Shown: positions 30,292-39,376, numbered from the stretch's first letter. The stretch: 64,000 nucleotides of DNA from Acidobacteriota bacterium (GCA_013289685.1 JABCZL010000017.1:1-64000); one strand, 5' to 3'. Made by a program: numbers and translations. Notes: generated from the sequence alone by a model not told the origin.

Positions 30292-31676
30292 GCGTCTTCA
30301 GAAACTTTGCTCACGGCCAAAACGCAAGCGCAGTGGGGATGCTGCGGCGGCTTGGTTGCTCCGGAGAAGAACTTACTGCCGATCTCTACTTCCTGATCCT
30401 GATTCATAAGGCATTCCGGGCAAGGGTCGAGATTGGACGTGAGCCACTTCACTTTCTCTACGACGCCGGACTTTTCCCAGGTTGAGAAGTTGCTGGCCGA
30501 TTGCGCCATCGCGATCTCGCTGCGCGCAATCATCTTGGCGCGCCCCAAACTGAAAATGCCTTCGCCTTCGGTTTCCTCGGCAAGTGCCTCGCGTATGTCA
30601 TTGACGACTTCCGATATCGGAGTTTCTTTCGTGAACGAGTCGGCGACGATCTGGCGGATCTTGTCCCGGGTAGTTTGCGAGATGGCCCAACGCGCATTCG
30701 GATTTTCGACCAGGTTGCCTTCGTTGTCGAACTTCTTGCCGATCATTTCCGCGGCTCGATGGGTCGCATACTCTTGCGCGCTGCGATTGGCCGAAGCGAT
30801 CAGTTTGGAGTTCGAGACATCGATCTGCAACAGGCCGTGGCCGGCGCCGGAGAGTGCTGCCGATTCCAAGGACGAGCGCACTTGCGACGGCAGCGCCAGC
30901 CATTGAGCTTCTAAGACGGTGATGAGCCGATCCGTGAATGCTTGGGCATCGTCCGCATCTGCCTTGGCTAATAGCTTCGCAAACTTCTTGGAACTGTTCG
31001 GGCCGGCGACGCCATTGGCCTGCGCGAATGCAGAACTCTCGGCCTCTTTGTCGGACTTGCCATCTTTCTTCGCACGCTCGTACGCGCTGTTCCAGACGGC
31101 CACCCATTGCTTGCGCTTGGATTGCCGGACATAGTCCGGCGCATCGCTCGCCGATGAATACGGCTTCTGCAAAAACGTTTCGCGATAGCCCTTTTCCAGG
31201 TCCGTAAAAGTTTTCTCCCTGCTTCGAAACTGCAAATCACGCAGCGTGATGGTCTGGCCTTTCAGAGGATTCTCGCCCTGGGCGTGTTTCTGCGCCATTC
31301 CTTTTTTGAAATAGCCGATCGTCAGGTGCGGCTGAAAAGTGGGATGAGGGTCGGTGTGCGGAAGTGCGGCCAGGGCGTCGTGCAGCTTAACTAGCTTTTC
31401 GCTCTCCAGCAAAAATACCAGCGGCTCGCCTTCATCGTTCTCGGGGAAAGCGTGAAGATCTCCGAACGTTACATCGACTGTGCCCGTGCCTTTGGTGATG
31501 GCGCTCACCTGGTCGGGAGTGACTTCAGGATGGAAACCCCATCGCACCGTTACGTGCGGAGTCAGTTCACGGCCCTTCGGCGCGAGCTCGCTTTCCTCGA
31601 TGCCCTTTTGCAAATCGAGCACGCGTTGCGCATCAACCGGAGACAAGGTGAACTGAACTGCGCCGTATTTAGCCAT
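30288..31676 (-). CDS. MuF-type head protein fused to 2H phosphoesterase and ChaB-like domains
   Basis: The 462-residue protein has three parts. Residues 1-165 carry two HxT motifs, TPHVTVRWGF and QPHLTIGYF, the mark of 2H phosphoesterases (2'-5' RNA ligase / cyclic nucleotide diesterase fold). Residues 185-225 (WNSAYERAKKDGK, AESSAFAQAN) look like ChaB. The C-terminal third (RAKMIARSEIAMAQSASN, CPECLMNQDQEV, HPHCAC) is the Mu gpF/SPP1 gp7 minor head protein. MuF proteins are packaged inside heads, so the enzyme could enter the host with the DNA. Confidence 0.8.
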   Translation of the reverse strand: MAKYGAVQFTLSPVDAQRVLDLQKGIEESELAPKGRELTPHVTVRWGFHPEVTPDQVSAITKGTGTVDVTFGDLHAFPENDEGEPLVFLLESEKLVKLHDALAALPHTDPHPTFQPHLTIGYFKKGMAQKHAQGENPLKGQTITLRDLQFRSREKTFTDLEKGYRETFLQKPYSSASDAPDYVRQSKRKQWVAVWNSAYERAKKDGKSDKEAESSAFAQANGVAGPNSSKKFAKLLAKADADDAQAFTDRLITVLEAQWLALPSQVRSSLESAALSGAGHGLLQIDVSNSKLIASANRSAQEYATHRAAEMIGKKFDNEGNLVENPNARWAISQTTRDKIRQIVADSFTKETPISEVVNDIREALAEETEGEGIFSLGRAKMIARSEIAMAQSASNFSTWEKSGVVEKVKWLTSNLDPCPECLMNQDQEVEIGSKFFSGATKPPQHPHCACVLAVSKVSEDA

Positions 31677-34600
31677 TACGACAGATTCTGTTCCTCGAGA
31701 CTCTTGTGACCGAACAGCAGCGTCGCCTTCCAGCCGCTCGGCGCGTTTTCGTCGGGGTTCAGCACGAGCATGCCGCCCTCGTCAAGGTCGAGCACGCCAT
31801 CATCGCCATCGAACATTTCCATCGACAGCTCTCGCAGACATGAGCCCGAGAATACCGTGAGAGTCGGCCCGCCGCTCGCCAGCCCTTCTGATTTGATGTC
31901 GGTCATAAAAGCAGTCAGGCGGGCAATGAATACATTCCTCGACTCGCCGCCTTCCGGAGCTTCGTCTGGATTCTTCATCAGCCGCTTTACTTTTTCTTTG
32001 TTCGGAGCCTTCTTCTTGCCGGCGAGCACGCCCAGGTTCCAGGTCTTGGCGCGATCATCTTCGACAACCCGCGGATGGTAGATCGATCCGCTGGATACGA
32101 TGTCGGCCGTCTCTTTGGTGCGCTTGAGCGTGGCGCAATAAATCTTCCGGAGAGGAACTTCGCTCAAGTATTGCTGGGCCGTGATCAGCTTCACGCGGCC
32201 GTCATCGGAAAGCGGGAAGTCAAGCCAGCCGTCTGAGCGATGCACCGGATCGAGAGCGGTGCGGCCGTGGCGCATCAAGAAAAGCGACTTGTACGTGTAA
32301 TCAACCGCAGCTTCGGCTTTCTGCAGCGGGGCCAGGCCTTCGCGGAAAGCTTTCTCCAGCGTTTGGTCCTCGAGCCTCACACTCTTCTCGGAACGTGCCA
32401 GACGCGCACGTATCGACTCCGCCTTGCGCAGCTTGAAGAAGCGGTTGGTTTCCTCGCGCGCCATGGTCAGTTGCTTGGTGAAAATGCTTCCAAGCACATG
32501 CTCGATCTGATGAATCCCCTGCTGGCTTTCAGGCGTGAGCATGGATGGATCGATACGGGATCCATGGCGCTTGGCAATCTGATCGTCGGCGATAACTTCG
32601 TGGATGGTCTTCACCAACTCTTCGTGACTGGTCTTCTGCCCATCGAGCGATTCTTTGCCGTTGTCGACGCCAACGTTTCGGCCAGTCGAGCGGCCTCCGC
32701 CGGCTTCCTGCGCCACAGGCGTTCCCGATCTTCCCGCATTGTGGTCGCCGTCATTGCCGTTATTCATGGGCCCGCCAGCTCCAGGAGCATCGGGATTCGG
32801 CGTAACTGGATGCGGCTTGGGTCTGCCGGAATCGTCAATCTGCACGCCAGCCTGAACAGAGGGAATGCCAATCGGCATGAATCCCGTTCCGGTAACGATG
32901 CCCAGGCGATCCGCTTCCGGTTCCGGCCGCAGCTCTTCGCCGACGCGCTTGCGCGCTTCGTTCGGCGTCATCACACCGCTCTTGACGTACATCGTGATAG
33001 CCGCGGCGTTCTTGAGTGGATCCGGCTCCGCGTAAGGATTCATCGCGATTTCGTACTCGATGAATCCCATCTTTTTCTGGATGATGTAGTCGATGACGCC
33101 TTTGAGCCAGGTCACCCAGGGCAGCGTGCCTTCAATCGTCGACGCATCGCCGGCAGCCCTGCCTTCGGTGCGGATCATGCGGATCAAACGCTGTGGACTT
33201 GTGCCGTACGCAAAACAAATCTGGCGGATATGCTTCTCGTCGTACACGCCGGCAAGCAACGGTTCCTTCGAGAAAATAATCTGATCTTCCTTGCCAGGCT
33301 CGTTGAATCCTTGCACCAGACGCCACTGATTGCGCGCCGCCAGGTTGCCGGCGAGCTGCGAGTTCATCCAGTCCATGGCTTCGGTGATGCGCTCAGGAGA
33401 AGTGCCGCGAGGAACGACTTGCACGACGCCCGGGATCGATCCTTCCTCGTAATAAGCGCGCACGAACTTCAGTCTGGAAATGCCGACCATGATTTCTTCG
33501 GCGACTTGTTCGGTCGGGGAATTTCCTGCAAAACATGCCTTGCCGTTGCGGCGAACATAGACAACGCTGTTCGGTACAGTTAGACAGTAAACTTTTCCGG
33601 AGTATGGCTGCCGACGAGTTTCGAATTTCTTGGTATAGCTACCTCTTTTATGAACGGCAACCACATAGTGCGCACGTGAGTTAATAGCCAGAATTGTGCG
33701 ACGCATTCCATTTCTGCCAATGATAGTGCGGTCGCGAAGAATTATCTTGCGAATGGTGGCGTACACTCCCATCTTCTGCGCTAATTCCTGTAATTGATCA
33801 GCAAGACGCTTACTGGAAGTGAAGGCTCTTGATCTGCTGGCATCTCCATCGCCTAACCAGAAATGATGCCAAAAAATCTGCAACTGGCGCGATGTCGCAT
33901 TCATGATTTCTTGTGGAATGTATTTGTCGCCAGCATGGCCAAGGGGCCGCAGGTGGCGCGCCAGAAACTTGGATCCGATGATAAATGCATCGTTACTATA
34001 GAGAACAGGACCGTTGTTTATCTTGTGCAGCAAGGCGCGCATTTCAGAGATTCGCTTGTTGTTTTTAGATTGTGCGATGTAGACGTAATTGCCTTCACAA
34101 CTTCCTTCGGCAAGATAGAGGCCAATCAACGCACAATAATCATCGCCGCTCATCTCCAACACACGGCCATCGTGGATATGTCGCTGCCGATTTCGGACGA
34201 CCGCTTGATGGGCAGTCGCCAAGGCAACGCCGGCGACTGCGCCGATCTGCGAATAAGACAATCCTTGCGATCGTAGTTCGCGACAGCGAGCGTCGAGTTG
34301 AAGTCGGGAGACATGCCGATCTTCCGCAATGGCAGGGAAGCGCTTCGAATTAACTTCTACGCCATGCCATATAGACGTTACTGGAATCCCAGTTGCAGAA
34401 GTACAGTGTTTCTCTAATTCGGCTGCAGATACTAAGACATCGCCAGAACGGTGTTTGTTACCACCGAGACTAAAAGGCAACTTATCAATGACCATCCTGT
34501 GCTGTGGTGTTACTTCGAGATCCAAAGAACGAGAGGAGAATCTAATTAAATCTCCGACATAGTCATAGCAATGCTTGGCCGTAGCGAGCTGCCACTCGAA

Positions 34601-35446
34601 AGCTTTCGTCTTAAGATTACGCGTAGCTATTCGTTCTGTCTTGATATCGACATCCTGGAACAACTTCCATCCGGATTCAGTCAAGACTTCCGTCCCGTCG
34701 CGATAACACTGCCCATACAATTGGGAAGCCAGTGTGTTACGGGGAGCGATATTCCTGGGTTTGTAAACCAATTGGTCTGTTGTGAGGTTCACAAGGGGTA
34801 TCCCCCACCAGTTTTGCGCATAGGCGGGATTCGGCGGTACCGGCGTCAGTCCGTTCTCGTCGATGTAACGCACGATCATCTCGCCGCGCAGCACCACCAT
34901 TTCGGCAAGTTCGTTACGGAAGTTTTTCCTGAGCAGGATCGACGAAGCATCGATGACCAGCAGATCATCGAGCAACGGACGCAGCCAGTCCTGCCAGTTG
35001 TGCTCGCGGTCGGGATACTCGAAAAACCGATTGAGCAGGAGAAGTGTTGCATCGCCTTTAGAGCGAATGGCCACATCGCTGCGCGTTTCGCCTGGCTTGG
35101 CGCGCATCTGAATTTCCCAGGGCACGCGGCTTATGGTGTCTTTGACGTTCTCGATGCAGACCGCTGCGAGTGGATATTTGGCGAGAGCCTTTAAATCGGC
35201 TGCACTATACTCAGCATCCTGCCGCGGCGTCCACCACAAGTTCTGGCCGGCCCAGTATTGGTAGGCGCGTGGTTCGGTGCCTGGAGGCCCGAGAGGCTTA
35301 ATGGGTTGAAGCGGTGAATACCAGGAATCCTGCTCGATGCCGCGAATCTGATCAGGTGGCCGCTGGTAAAGCGACTGGCCGTATCGCTGAATGGCACCGA
35401 CCATTTGGCCGATCGGCCGGATAACCAGATCGCCGCGCTTTGCCAT
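31676..35446 (-). CDS. Portal protein with intein and C-terminal histidine-phosphatase domain
   Basis: The 1256-codon gene encodes a portal split by a 396-residue intein (residues 247-642). The extein reads LASQLYGQ then SPTEQVAEEI, joining to a normal portal core with DEKHIRQICFAYGTSPQRL. After a Gly/Asn-rich linker and helical region, residues 1054-1256 match histidine phosphatases: FLMRHGRT with the nucleophile His and EGGES; the usual second SHG is VFSGSC, so the second His is missing. The portal forms the DNA channel; the extra domain is not known in standard portals. Confidence 0.85.
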   Translation of the reverse strand: MAKRGDLVIRPIGQMVGAIQRYGQSLYQRPPDQIRGIEQDSWYSPLQPIKPLGPPGTEPRAYQYWAGQNLWWTPRQDAEYSAADLKALAKYPLAAVCIENVKDTISRVPWEIQMRAKPGETRSDVAIRSKGDATLLLLNRFFEYPDREHNWQDWLRPLLDDLLVIDASSILLRKNFRNELAEMVVLRGEMIVRYIDENGLTPVPPNPAYAQNWWGIPLVNLTTDQLVYKPRNIAPRNTLASQLYGQCYRDGTEVLTESGWKLFQDVDIKTERIATRNLKTKAFEWQLATAKHCYDYVGDLIRFSSRSLDLEVTPQHRMVIDKLPFSLGGNKHRSGDVLVSAAELEKHCTSATGIPVTSIWHGVEVNSKRFPAIAEDRHVSRLQLDARCRELRSQGLSYSQIGAVAGVALATAHQAVVRNRQRHIHDGRVLEMSGDDYCALIGLYLAEGSCEGNYVYIAQSKNNKRISEMRALLHKINNGPVLYSNDAFIIGSKFLARHLRPLGHAGDKYIPQEIMNATSRQLQIFWHHFWLGDGDASRSRAFTSSKRLADQLQELAQKMGVYATIRKIILRDRTIIGRNGMRRTILAINSRAHYVVAVHKRGSYTKKFETRRQPYSGKVYCLTVPNSVVYVRRNGKACFAGNSPTEQVAEEIMVGISRLKFVRAYYEEGSIPGVVQVVPRGTSPERITEAMDWMNSQLAGNLAARNQWRLVQGFNEPGKEDQIIFSKEPLLAGVYDEKHIRQICFAYGTSPQRLIRMIRTEGRAAGDASTIEGTLPWVTWLKGVIDYIIQKKMGFIEYEIAMNPYAEPDPLKNAAAITMYVKSGVMTPNEARKRVGEELRPEPEADRLGIVTGTGFMPIGIPSVQAGVQIDDSGRPKPHPVTPNPDAPGAGGPMNNGNDGDHNAGRSGTPVAQEAGGGRSTGRNVGVDNGKESLDGQKTSHEELVKTIHEVIADDQIAKRHGSRIDPSMLTPESQQGIHQIEHVLGSIFTKQLTMAREETNRFFKLRKAESIRARLARSEKSVRLEDQTLEKAFREGLAPLQKAEAAVDYTYKSLFLMRHGRTALDPVHRSDGWLDFPLSDDGRVKLITAQQYLSEVPLRKIYCATLKRTKETADIVSSGSIYHPRVVEDDRAKTWNLGVLAGKKKAPNKEKVKRLMKNPDEAPEGGESRNVFIARLTAFMTDIKSEGLASGGPTLTVFSGSCLRELSMEMFDGDDGVLDLDEGGMLVLNPDENAPSGWKATLLFGHKSLEEQNLS
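33521..34708 (-). other. Intein in the portal protein (LAGLIDADG type)
   Basis: The 396-residue element begins CYRDGTEVLTESGW (block A), has LEVTPQHRM (block B), LAGLIDADG-like LIGLYLAEGS and FWHHFWLGDGD, and ends VYVRRNGKACFAGN before Ser. The penultimate residue is Gly, not the usual His. SYSQIGAVAGVALATAHQAV looks like an added helix-turn-helix. Splicing would restore YGQ-SPTEQ. Confidence 0.85.
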
Positions 35447-35466
35447 TGAGTCGCGAGTTTACCACG

Positions 35467-35871
35467 TCACGCCAGCCTCCAGTGAATGACATGGCCTTTG
35501 AAGGGCAAACGGTTCTTAGGCTCCATCCAGAAGGCCAGCATCTCTGCAAAATCACGGAAGCCGTCGCGCCGCGCAAACGCCTGCGTTTCATCCCAGGAAA
35601 GTTTCTCGCCATCGATCCAGATGTACGGGACCTTGCATCCTCGAGCGAGCACGTTTGTTCCGTCGTAGGGCACGTGCCTGATCTCAATCTCTTCGATCTT
35701 CACACACGGCACACGCATGAGCAGCTTGGCCTTCTTGGTTCGCAGGCCGGTGTAAAGGTGAAGCGTATCGCCTGGCTTATCGGGGTGGACGCGGACCGCG
35801 CGGATCGTGTGCGTCTTTTCTCCGCGAAGGATGAGCGGAACAAAGCGAGGCTGGAAGTTATAGAGACCCAT
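35467..35871 (-). CDS. ASCH-domain protein
   Basis: The 134-residue protein has PLILRGEKTHTIR near the start and FRDFAEMLAFW near the end, features of the ASCH/PUA-like RNA-binding fold. It lies upstream of the portal gene. Phage ASCH proteins may bind or modify RNA; the precise role is unknown. Confidence 0.7.
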   Translation of the reverse strand: MGLYNFQPRFVPLILRGEKTHTIRAVRVHPDKPGDTLHLYTGLRTKKAKLLMRVPCVKIEEIEIRHVPYDGTNVLARGCKVPYIWIDGEKLSWDETQAFARRDGFRDFAEMLAFWMEPKNRLPFKGHVIHWRLA

Positions 35872-36177
35872 TCACAGTTTGGTTAGCGGCGGCGGCGCGA
35901 CTTCTGGCGGTTCGACTTCCTTGCCGATATCCAGCTTTTTTAGGATGGCTTCTACCACAGATCTCAGATGATGGCCGTCACAAGCATGCAGCGTTCCCTG
36001 ATGTGTAGACGAACCTTCGTCTAGCTCCACGATCTCGATTACGTGGCGCACTTCGTTGGTTGGATCCACACTCCTGCGGCGATGGCTGATTTCAAACCAG
36101 CCTTTCAGCTTATCGGTTGGCGATGTCTCTCGACACTGAAAGCCGTGGTCATCGTAGTCACAGCGGATGTTTAGCAT
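35872..36177 (-). CDS. 101-residue hypothetical protein
   Basis: The product begins MLNIRCDYDDHGF and has scattered Cys/His but no clear zinc pattern. It is tightly packed between the ASCH gene and a zinc gene. Confidence 0.5.
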   Translation of the reverse strand: MLNIRCDYDDHGFQCRETSPTDKLKGWFEISHRRRSVDPTNEVRHVIEIVELDEGSSTHQGTLHACDGHHLRSVVEAILKKLDIGKEVEPPEVAPPPLTKL

Positions 36178-36399
36178 TTATTTAGCTCCTGTTTCGCGCA
36201 CGATAACGCGCGCGCGACGTATGCAGCCTGGACAGTAAAACGTTTTCTTTTTACCTTTGCCGATTCCTTTCCACCCAAGAGCCTCGACGCATATCTCAAC
36301 GTACTTGTCGTTTGACTTTTCGTGCAAACTCGTCACTTCGACCTTCGAGCCGCAGCCGCCGTCGCATTCGATCCAAGCCGTGAAGAGGGCGTCGCTCAC
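36178..36399 (-). CDS. 73-residue zinc-finger protein
   Basis: CDGGCG and CPGC form a likely zinc site around a Lys/Gly-rich middle. Adjacent to the previous gene with no gap. Function unknown. Confidence 0.55.
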   Translation of the reverse strand: MSDALFTAWIECDGGCGSKVEVTSLHEKSNDKYVEICVEALGWKGIGKGKKKTFYCPGCIRRARVIVRETGAK

Positions 36400-36421
36400 C
36401 GTACTCGCTCGGCTTCCTCAG

Positions 36422-36832
36422 TCATTGCGCCAGCTTCACTTCAAACTTCATCTGGGCCCAACGATCTGCGAATCGTTCCTTAGCCATTGCGACCATCTGA
36501 TCGAAATCGAACTCGCCCTCGGCTACGTACGTGCTGCTGCTTGCGCCGCGTGTGTCGACGCTGCGATCCCAAAATGAAAGCGCCGTCCATCCGTTCTTGT
36601 GGTGGACCAAAGCAATACCTTCTGGAGAGTTGCCGCAGTAGCAGTTGGAATGCCCCTTGTAGGAATAGCCTCTGCAGCCAGGAACGTGAGGCTGAAGCTT
36701 TCCATCGATCTCGCGCGTAGTCCACGGAATCGTGATTTGTTCGTCATAAGAAACGTGACCGCCGCGCTCTTTGTAGAAGTGATGGCCAGCAGTGCGGTAG
36801 GGACCGAAGTAATACATTCGCATGGGTTCCAT
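36422..36832 (-). CDS. 136-residue hypothetical protein
   Basis: From MEPMRMYYFGPYR the protein has a His/Tyr-rich N-terminal half with CYCGNSPEG. It looks soluble. It is the first gene after the weak operator site at 36948. Confidence 0.55.
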   Translation of the reverse strand: MEPMRMYYFGPYRTAGHHFYKERGGHVSYDEQITIPWTTREIDGKLQPHVPGCRGYSYKGHSNCYCGNSPEGIALVHHKNGWTALSFWDRSVDTRGASSSTYVAEGEFDFDQMVAMAKERFADRWAQMKFEVKLAQ

Positions 36833-36947
36833 TTTATTTTGTCGCAAGAACGTTGCCGCGAAGGGGGTTTCGCTCCAGTGCTCCGCCCGTTGCCGGACCG
36901 CTGGAGCCGCCTAGTCCGGCCTACCCTCTTGCAAGGCATCGCGGCAG

Positions 36948-36980
36948 TAAGCGTTTACTATTGTTCCTAGTGAATGTCAA
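36948..36980 (-). promoter_or_regulatory. Operator decamer with TTGACA upstream
   Basis: TAAGCGTTTA at 36948-36957 and TTGACA at 36975-36980 (minus strand). The spacing differs from the other sites: a -10 of TAAACG at 17 bases would overlap the decamer. It may be an altered promoter for genes 36832 to 31676. Confidence 0.5.
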
Positions 36981-37324
36981 GTGGCTTGTTCGAGCTGGCG
37001 CACGCGGTCTTCTGAACTTTCGATTTTGTTTCTGGCAACCGACGGAAGAACATCTGCGGCAGTGACGCGAACTACTGTGCGTTCAAACCACCTCCCGCCG
37101 CAACGTTTGCAACTGTGCTGACACATAACCGTGAGACTGCGTTCGGGAATATCTTTCGACTGAGGTCCAGGTCCTGCCAACACAACGCAACGCAACCTGC
37201 CGCTGCGAGCTCCGCACACAGGACACGGCGCATTCGGATTGATGTTAGCAATATCGCGAGGGCTGGGCGGACGGAACAACCAAAGAAGCTTACGGATGCC
37301 GACAGTGAGCCAGTAGAATAGCAT
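36977..37324 (-). CDS. Membrane-anchored zinc-ribbon protein
   Basis: The 115-residue protein starts with a hydrophobic MLFYWLTVGIRKLLWLF and has CPVCGARSG and CKRCGGRW pairs. It is directly downstream of the promoter at 37360. Function unknown. Confidence 0.6.
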   Translation of the reverse strand: MLFYWLTVGIRKLLWLFRPPSPRDIANINPNAPCPVCGARSGRLRCVVLAGPGPQSKDIPERSLTVMCQHSCKRCGGRWFERTVVRVTAADVLPSVARNKIESSEDRVRQLEQAT

Positions 37325-37359
37325 TCAGGCCTAGCTTTAAACTCTCATAAGTGCTCTGG

Positions 37360-37388
37360 AGAGTAAACGCTTATCAGGCAGATGTCAA
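37360..37388 (-). promoter_or_regulatory. Promoter with operator
   Basis: The minus strand reads TTGACA, 17 bases, TACTCT, with TAAGCGTTTA (37364-37373) at the spacer end, the same layout as the TROVE promoter. It is 35 bases upstream of the gene at 37324. Confidence 0.7.
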
Positions 37389-37405
37389 TGCCACAGCCAG
37401 AAGAA

Positions 37406-37528
37406 TCATGGCTTGCGTCGTGGTTTATTCCAGTATGGAGTCCTGCACCAACGACATCGCTTCGGTGTTGTCACGCGCGGCAGCCAAGAACGCCCACAGC
37501 GATTGCAAGTTACTAACTTAGAGCTCAC
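37406..37528 (-). CDS. 40-residue zinc ribbon, GTG start
   Basis: A GTGA overlap with the preceding stop gives MSSKLVTCNRCGRSWLPR, then CRWC and PYWNKPRRK. This C-x2-C-G-x-x-W-x-P-R and PxWNxPRR pattern is a known mini-protein type. Found by eye. Confidence 0.65.
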   Translation of the reverse strand: MSSKLVTCNRCGRSWLPRVTTPKRCRWCRTPYWNKPRRKP

Positions 37529-37623
37529 TTGGCCGCCCGCTCCGCCTTCTGCTTTCGGTATCGAGGGGCTGCCATGAAACGCTCGTCCCGACTGGCAACC
37601 TGTAGGGCTTCATCAAAAGACAT
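37525..37623 (-). CDS. 32-residue basic peptide
   Basis: GAGGTG precedes an ATG that begins MSFDEALQVASRDERF and ends in a Lys/Arg-rich tail. It is coupled to the next ORF by a GTGA overlap. Confidence 0.45.
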   Translation of the reverse strand: MSFDEALQVASRDERFMAAPRYRKQKAERAAK

Positions 37624-37662
37624 AAATCACCTCAGGGTAAAATAACGTTGGGGTATAGGGGT

Positions 37663-37863
37663 TCAGCCATTCGCTAACTCCTTTTGCCCCGCGAGTGGGA
37701 ACTCCTTTGCGAGTTTGGCAATCTCTTCGCGCGTAACAGCTATGCGTGTTCGGTCCCATCTGTTTTTAGGGCCACCCACCACGTTTAAGTATTTCTCCGA
37801 TTCTTCAAGGACGATCCAGTCCCCATCCGTGAAATATTTGAACCTGCGAGTTAGCTCAGCCAT
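37663..37863 (-). CDS. 66-residue hypothetical protein
   Basis: The product begins MAELTRRFKYF and is mixed alpha/beta in character. No domain recognised. AAGGAGC lies just before the start. Confidence 0.5.
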   Translation of the reverse strand: MAELTRRFKYFTDGDWIVLEESEKYLNVVGGPKNRWDRTRIAVTREEIAKLAKEFPLAGQKELANG

Positions 37864-38017
37864 TCACTAGCTCCTTTCGGTATCCCGCACTCGTTCGCGG
37901 CTCGGTGCTCCCCCGTTACAACTTACCGCCGGGACGGATCGTTCCTCCGGTCAAATTGCATCACCTCTCTTTCGATTCATCCTGCCTTCTCACTTCCCCT
38001 CAGGCTTGGGCGCGGCC

Positions 38018-38290
38018 TTATGGTCGCAGTTCCCTTCTGCGTAGTCCGCAGACAGGACAGAATTTAGGTCGTTTTCCTGCATGATCCAAGGATGTGATTA
38101 TTCGGAACTGGAAGATCGCCCTACACTCAGAGCATTCAAACTCATCTTCTCTCGGAAAAGAAAGAGTGCAATTGGTGAATTCCGTGTGTGGTGCTGGCTT
38201 CCTGCCGCCTCTATGTCGGCTAACGATTCTAGGCGACCGATCCGGCAGTTTGTCTACAATGAATCGCGCTTTCAACGCTTCCAAGGTCAC
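38018..38290 (-). CDS. 90-residue zinc-ribbon protein
   Basis: A GTG start after GGGAG gives a basic N-terminus and CSEC plus CPVCG near the end. It follows the small membrane gene. Function unknown. Confidence 0.55.
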   Translation of the reverse strand: MTLEALKARFIVDKLPDRSPRIVSRHRGGRKPAPHTEFTNCTLSFPREDEFECSECRAIFQFRIITSLDHAGKRPKFCPVCGLRRRELRP

Positions 38291-38327
38291 TTTCTCCCTC
38301 CGTCTGCCTTGCCATCGCGCTCTTTCT

Positions 38328-38459
38328 CTAATCTCTCGACATCGTCAGGATGTTCTTCGTGCGGCGCTTCATCGGCACAAGCGCATTCGTGAGCCAGATC
38401 AGGACACCCGCGCAGTTCACAACCACGATGATCTTGATCAGCCAAGCCGATTCGACCAT
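38328..38459 (-). CDS. 43-residue membrane peptide
   Basis: The ATG overlaps the stop of the holin-like gene as TAATG. One membrane helix (IKIIVVVNCAGVLIWL) precedes a basic tail. Could be a lysis or accessory membrane protein. Found by eye. Confidence 0.5.
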   Translation of the reverse strand: MVESAWLIKIIVVVNCAGVLIWLTNALVPMKRRTKNILTMSRD

Positions 38460-39064
38460 TAGCCACCTTCTGGAGGTCTGGCAGATCTCGCGTCGACGAT
38501 GGCCTGCTGTTCTTGATGGCTCCGCAAATCGGCAGCGGCCTTGTCGGCAGCCTCTTCCGCTGCGAGCGCTTGCAACTTATCTGCTTCGGTAGCCTCGGCC
38601 CGCATCGCTTTCTCTCGCGCGAGAATGGCGTTGCCGGCCAGCGCGACCGACAAAGCTGTGAGCATCACGCCCTTCTGGGAGTTGACGAGCGTGTGAACAT
38701 CGCCCAAAGTTTTGCCCTGCTCGGCGAGGCGCTTGTCGGTTGCATTGCCGGTCGCAAGAAGAGTGTCTTTGACTTCGAGCACGGCGACGCGCTGCGCTTC
38801 GTTTGATTTCTGAACGACCTGCGCAACCTGCACGGTAGCGAGACGCTGCGCTTCGGCGGTGCGATCCGACTTTTCGTTGTGCTTGTCCTGGGACCGCTTC
38901 ATCATCGCGAGGATGATGGGCGAGGCTGCGGAAATGATCAGGCCCACGCCCCACAGGATTCCGCCCCATCCGGAAAACACAAACGGCGCCGGCGGTTCCT
39001 GAATGGGAAGGGCTGCCAAAAGGAAAGTGTTGAATAACGAGTAGATTGTGAGCGCCTGATACAT
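38459..39064 (-). CDS. Membrane and coiled-coil protein, holin-like
   Basis: The 201-residue protein has hydrophobic segments in the first 55 residues (LFNTFLLAALP, GVGLIISAASPIILAMM), then a long charged helix and another hydrophobic stretch (LTALSVALAGNAIL). DVHTLVNSQ is shared with the protein at 39376. A holin or membrane anchor role is possible. Confidence 0.5.
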   Translation of the reverse strand: MYQALTIYSLFNTFLLAALPIQEPPAPFVFSGWGGILWGVGLIISAASPIILAMMKRSQDKHNEKSDRTAEAQRLATVQVAQVVQKSNEAQRVAVLEVKDTLLATGNATDKRLAEQGKTLGDVHTLVNSQKGVMLTALSVALAGNAILAREKAMRAEATEADKLQALAAEEAADKAAADLRSHQEQQAIVDARSARPPEGG

Positions 39065-39103
39065 CGCGCCTCAAGTTTACTAAAGAACCATAACCACTGT
39101 CTC

Positions 39104-39376
39104 TCAAAAACAGTGCCGGTTCGGCACCCCGGTCTTCCGCAGGATATTGGAGACGTGATATTTCACAGTCCGTTCCTTCATGCCCAGCCGCGCGGCGATG
39201 TTGATATTCATGAACCGCTGCTGCAACAAAGGCATGACTTCCTGCTCGGCTGGAGTTAACTTTGCGGCTTCGATCAAGTGCTTGGCGATCAGCTCTTTCA
39301 TTTTGGCGCGCACCGCGGTTAGTTCTTCAATCAGTTCGCGTTCCCGCTTCTCCAGCTCGTCGATCTCTGCCCACAT
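39104..39376 (-). CDS. LuxR-type HTH regulator
   Basis: The 90-residue protein has a charged coiled coil (residues 5-35) and a GerE/LuxR helix-turn-helix (LTPAEQEVMPLL, NINIAARLGMKERTVKYHVS). With no receiver or ligand domain it may act as a simple DNA binder. It could be a candidate for binding the operator decamer, though nothing proves it. Confidence 0.75.
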   Translation of the reverse strand: MWAEIDELEKRERELIEELTAVRAKMKELIAKHLIEAAKLTPAEQEVMPLLQQRFMNINIAARLGMKERTVKYHVSNILRKTGVPNRHCF

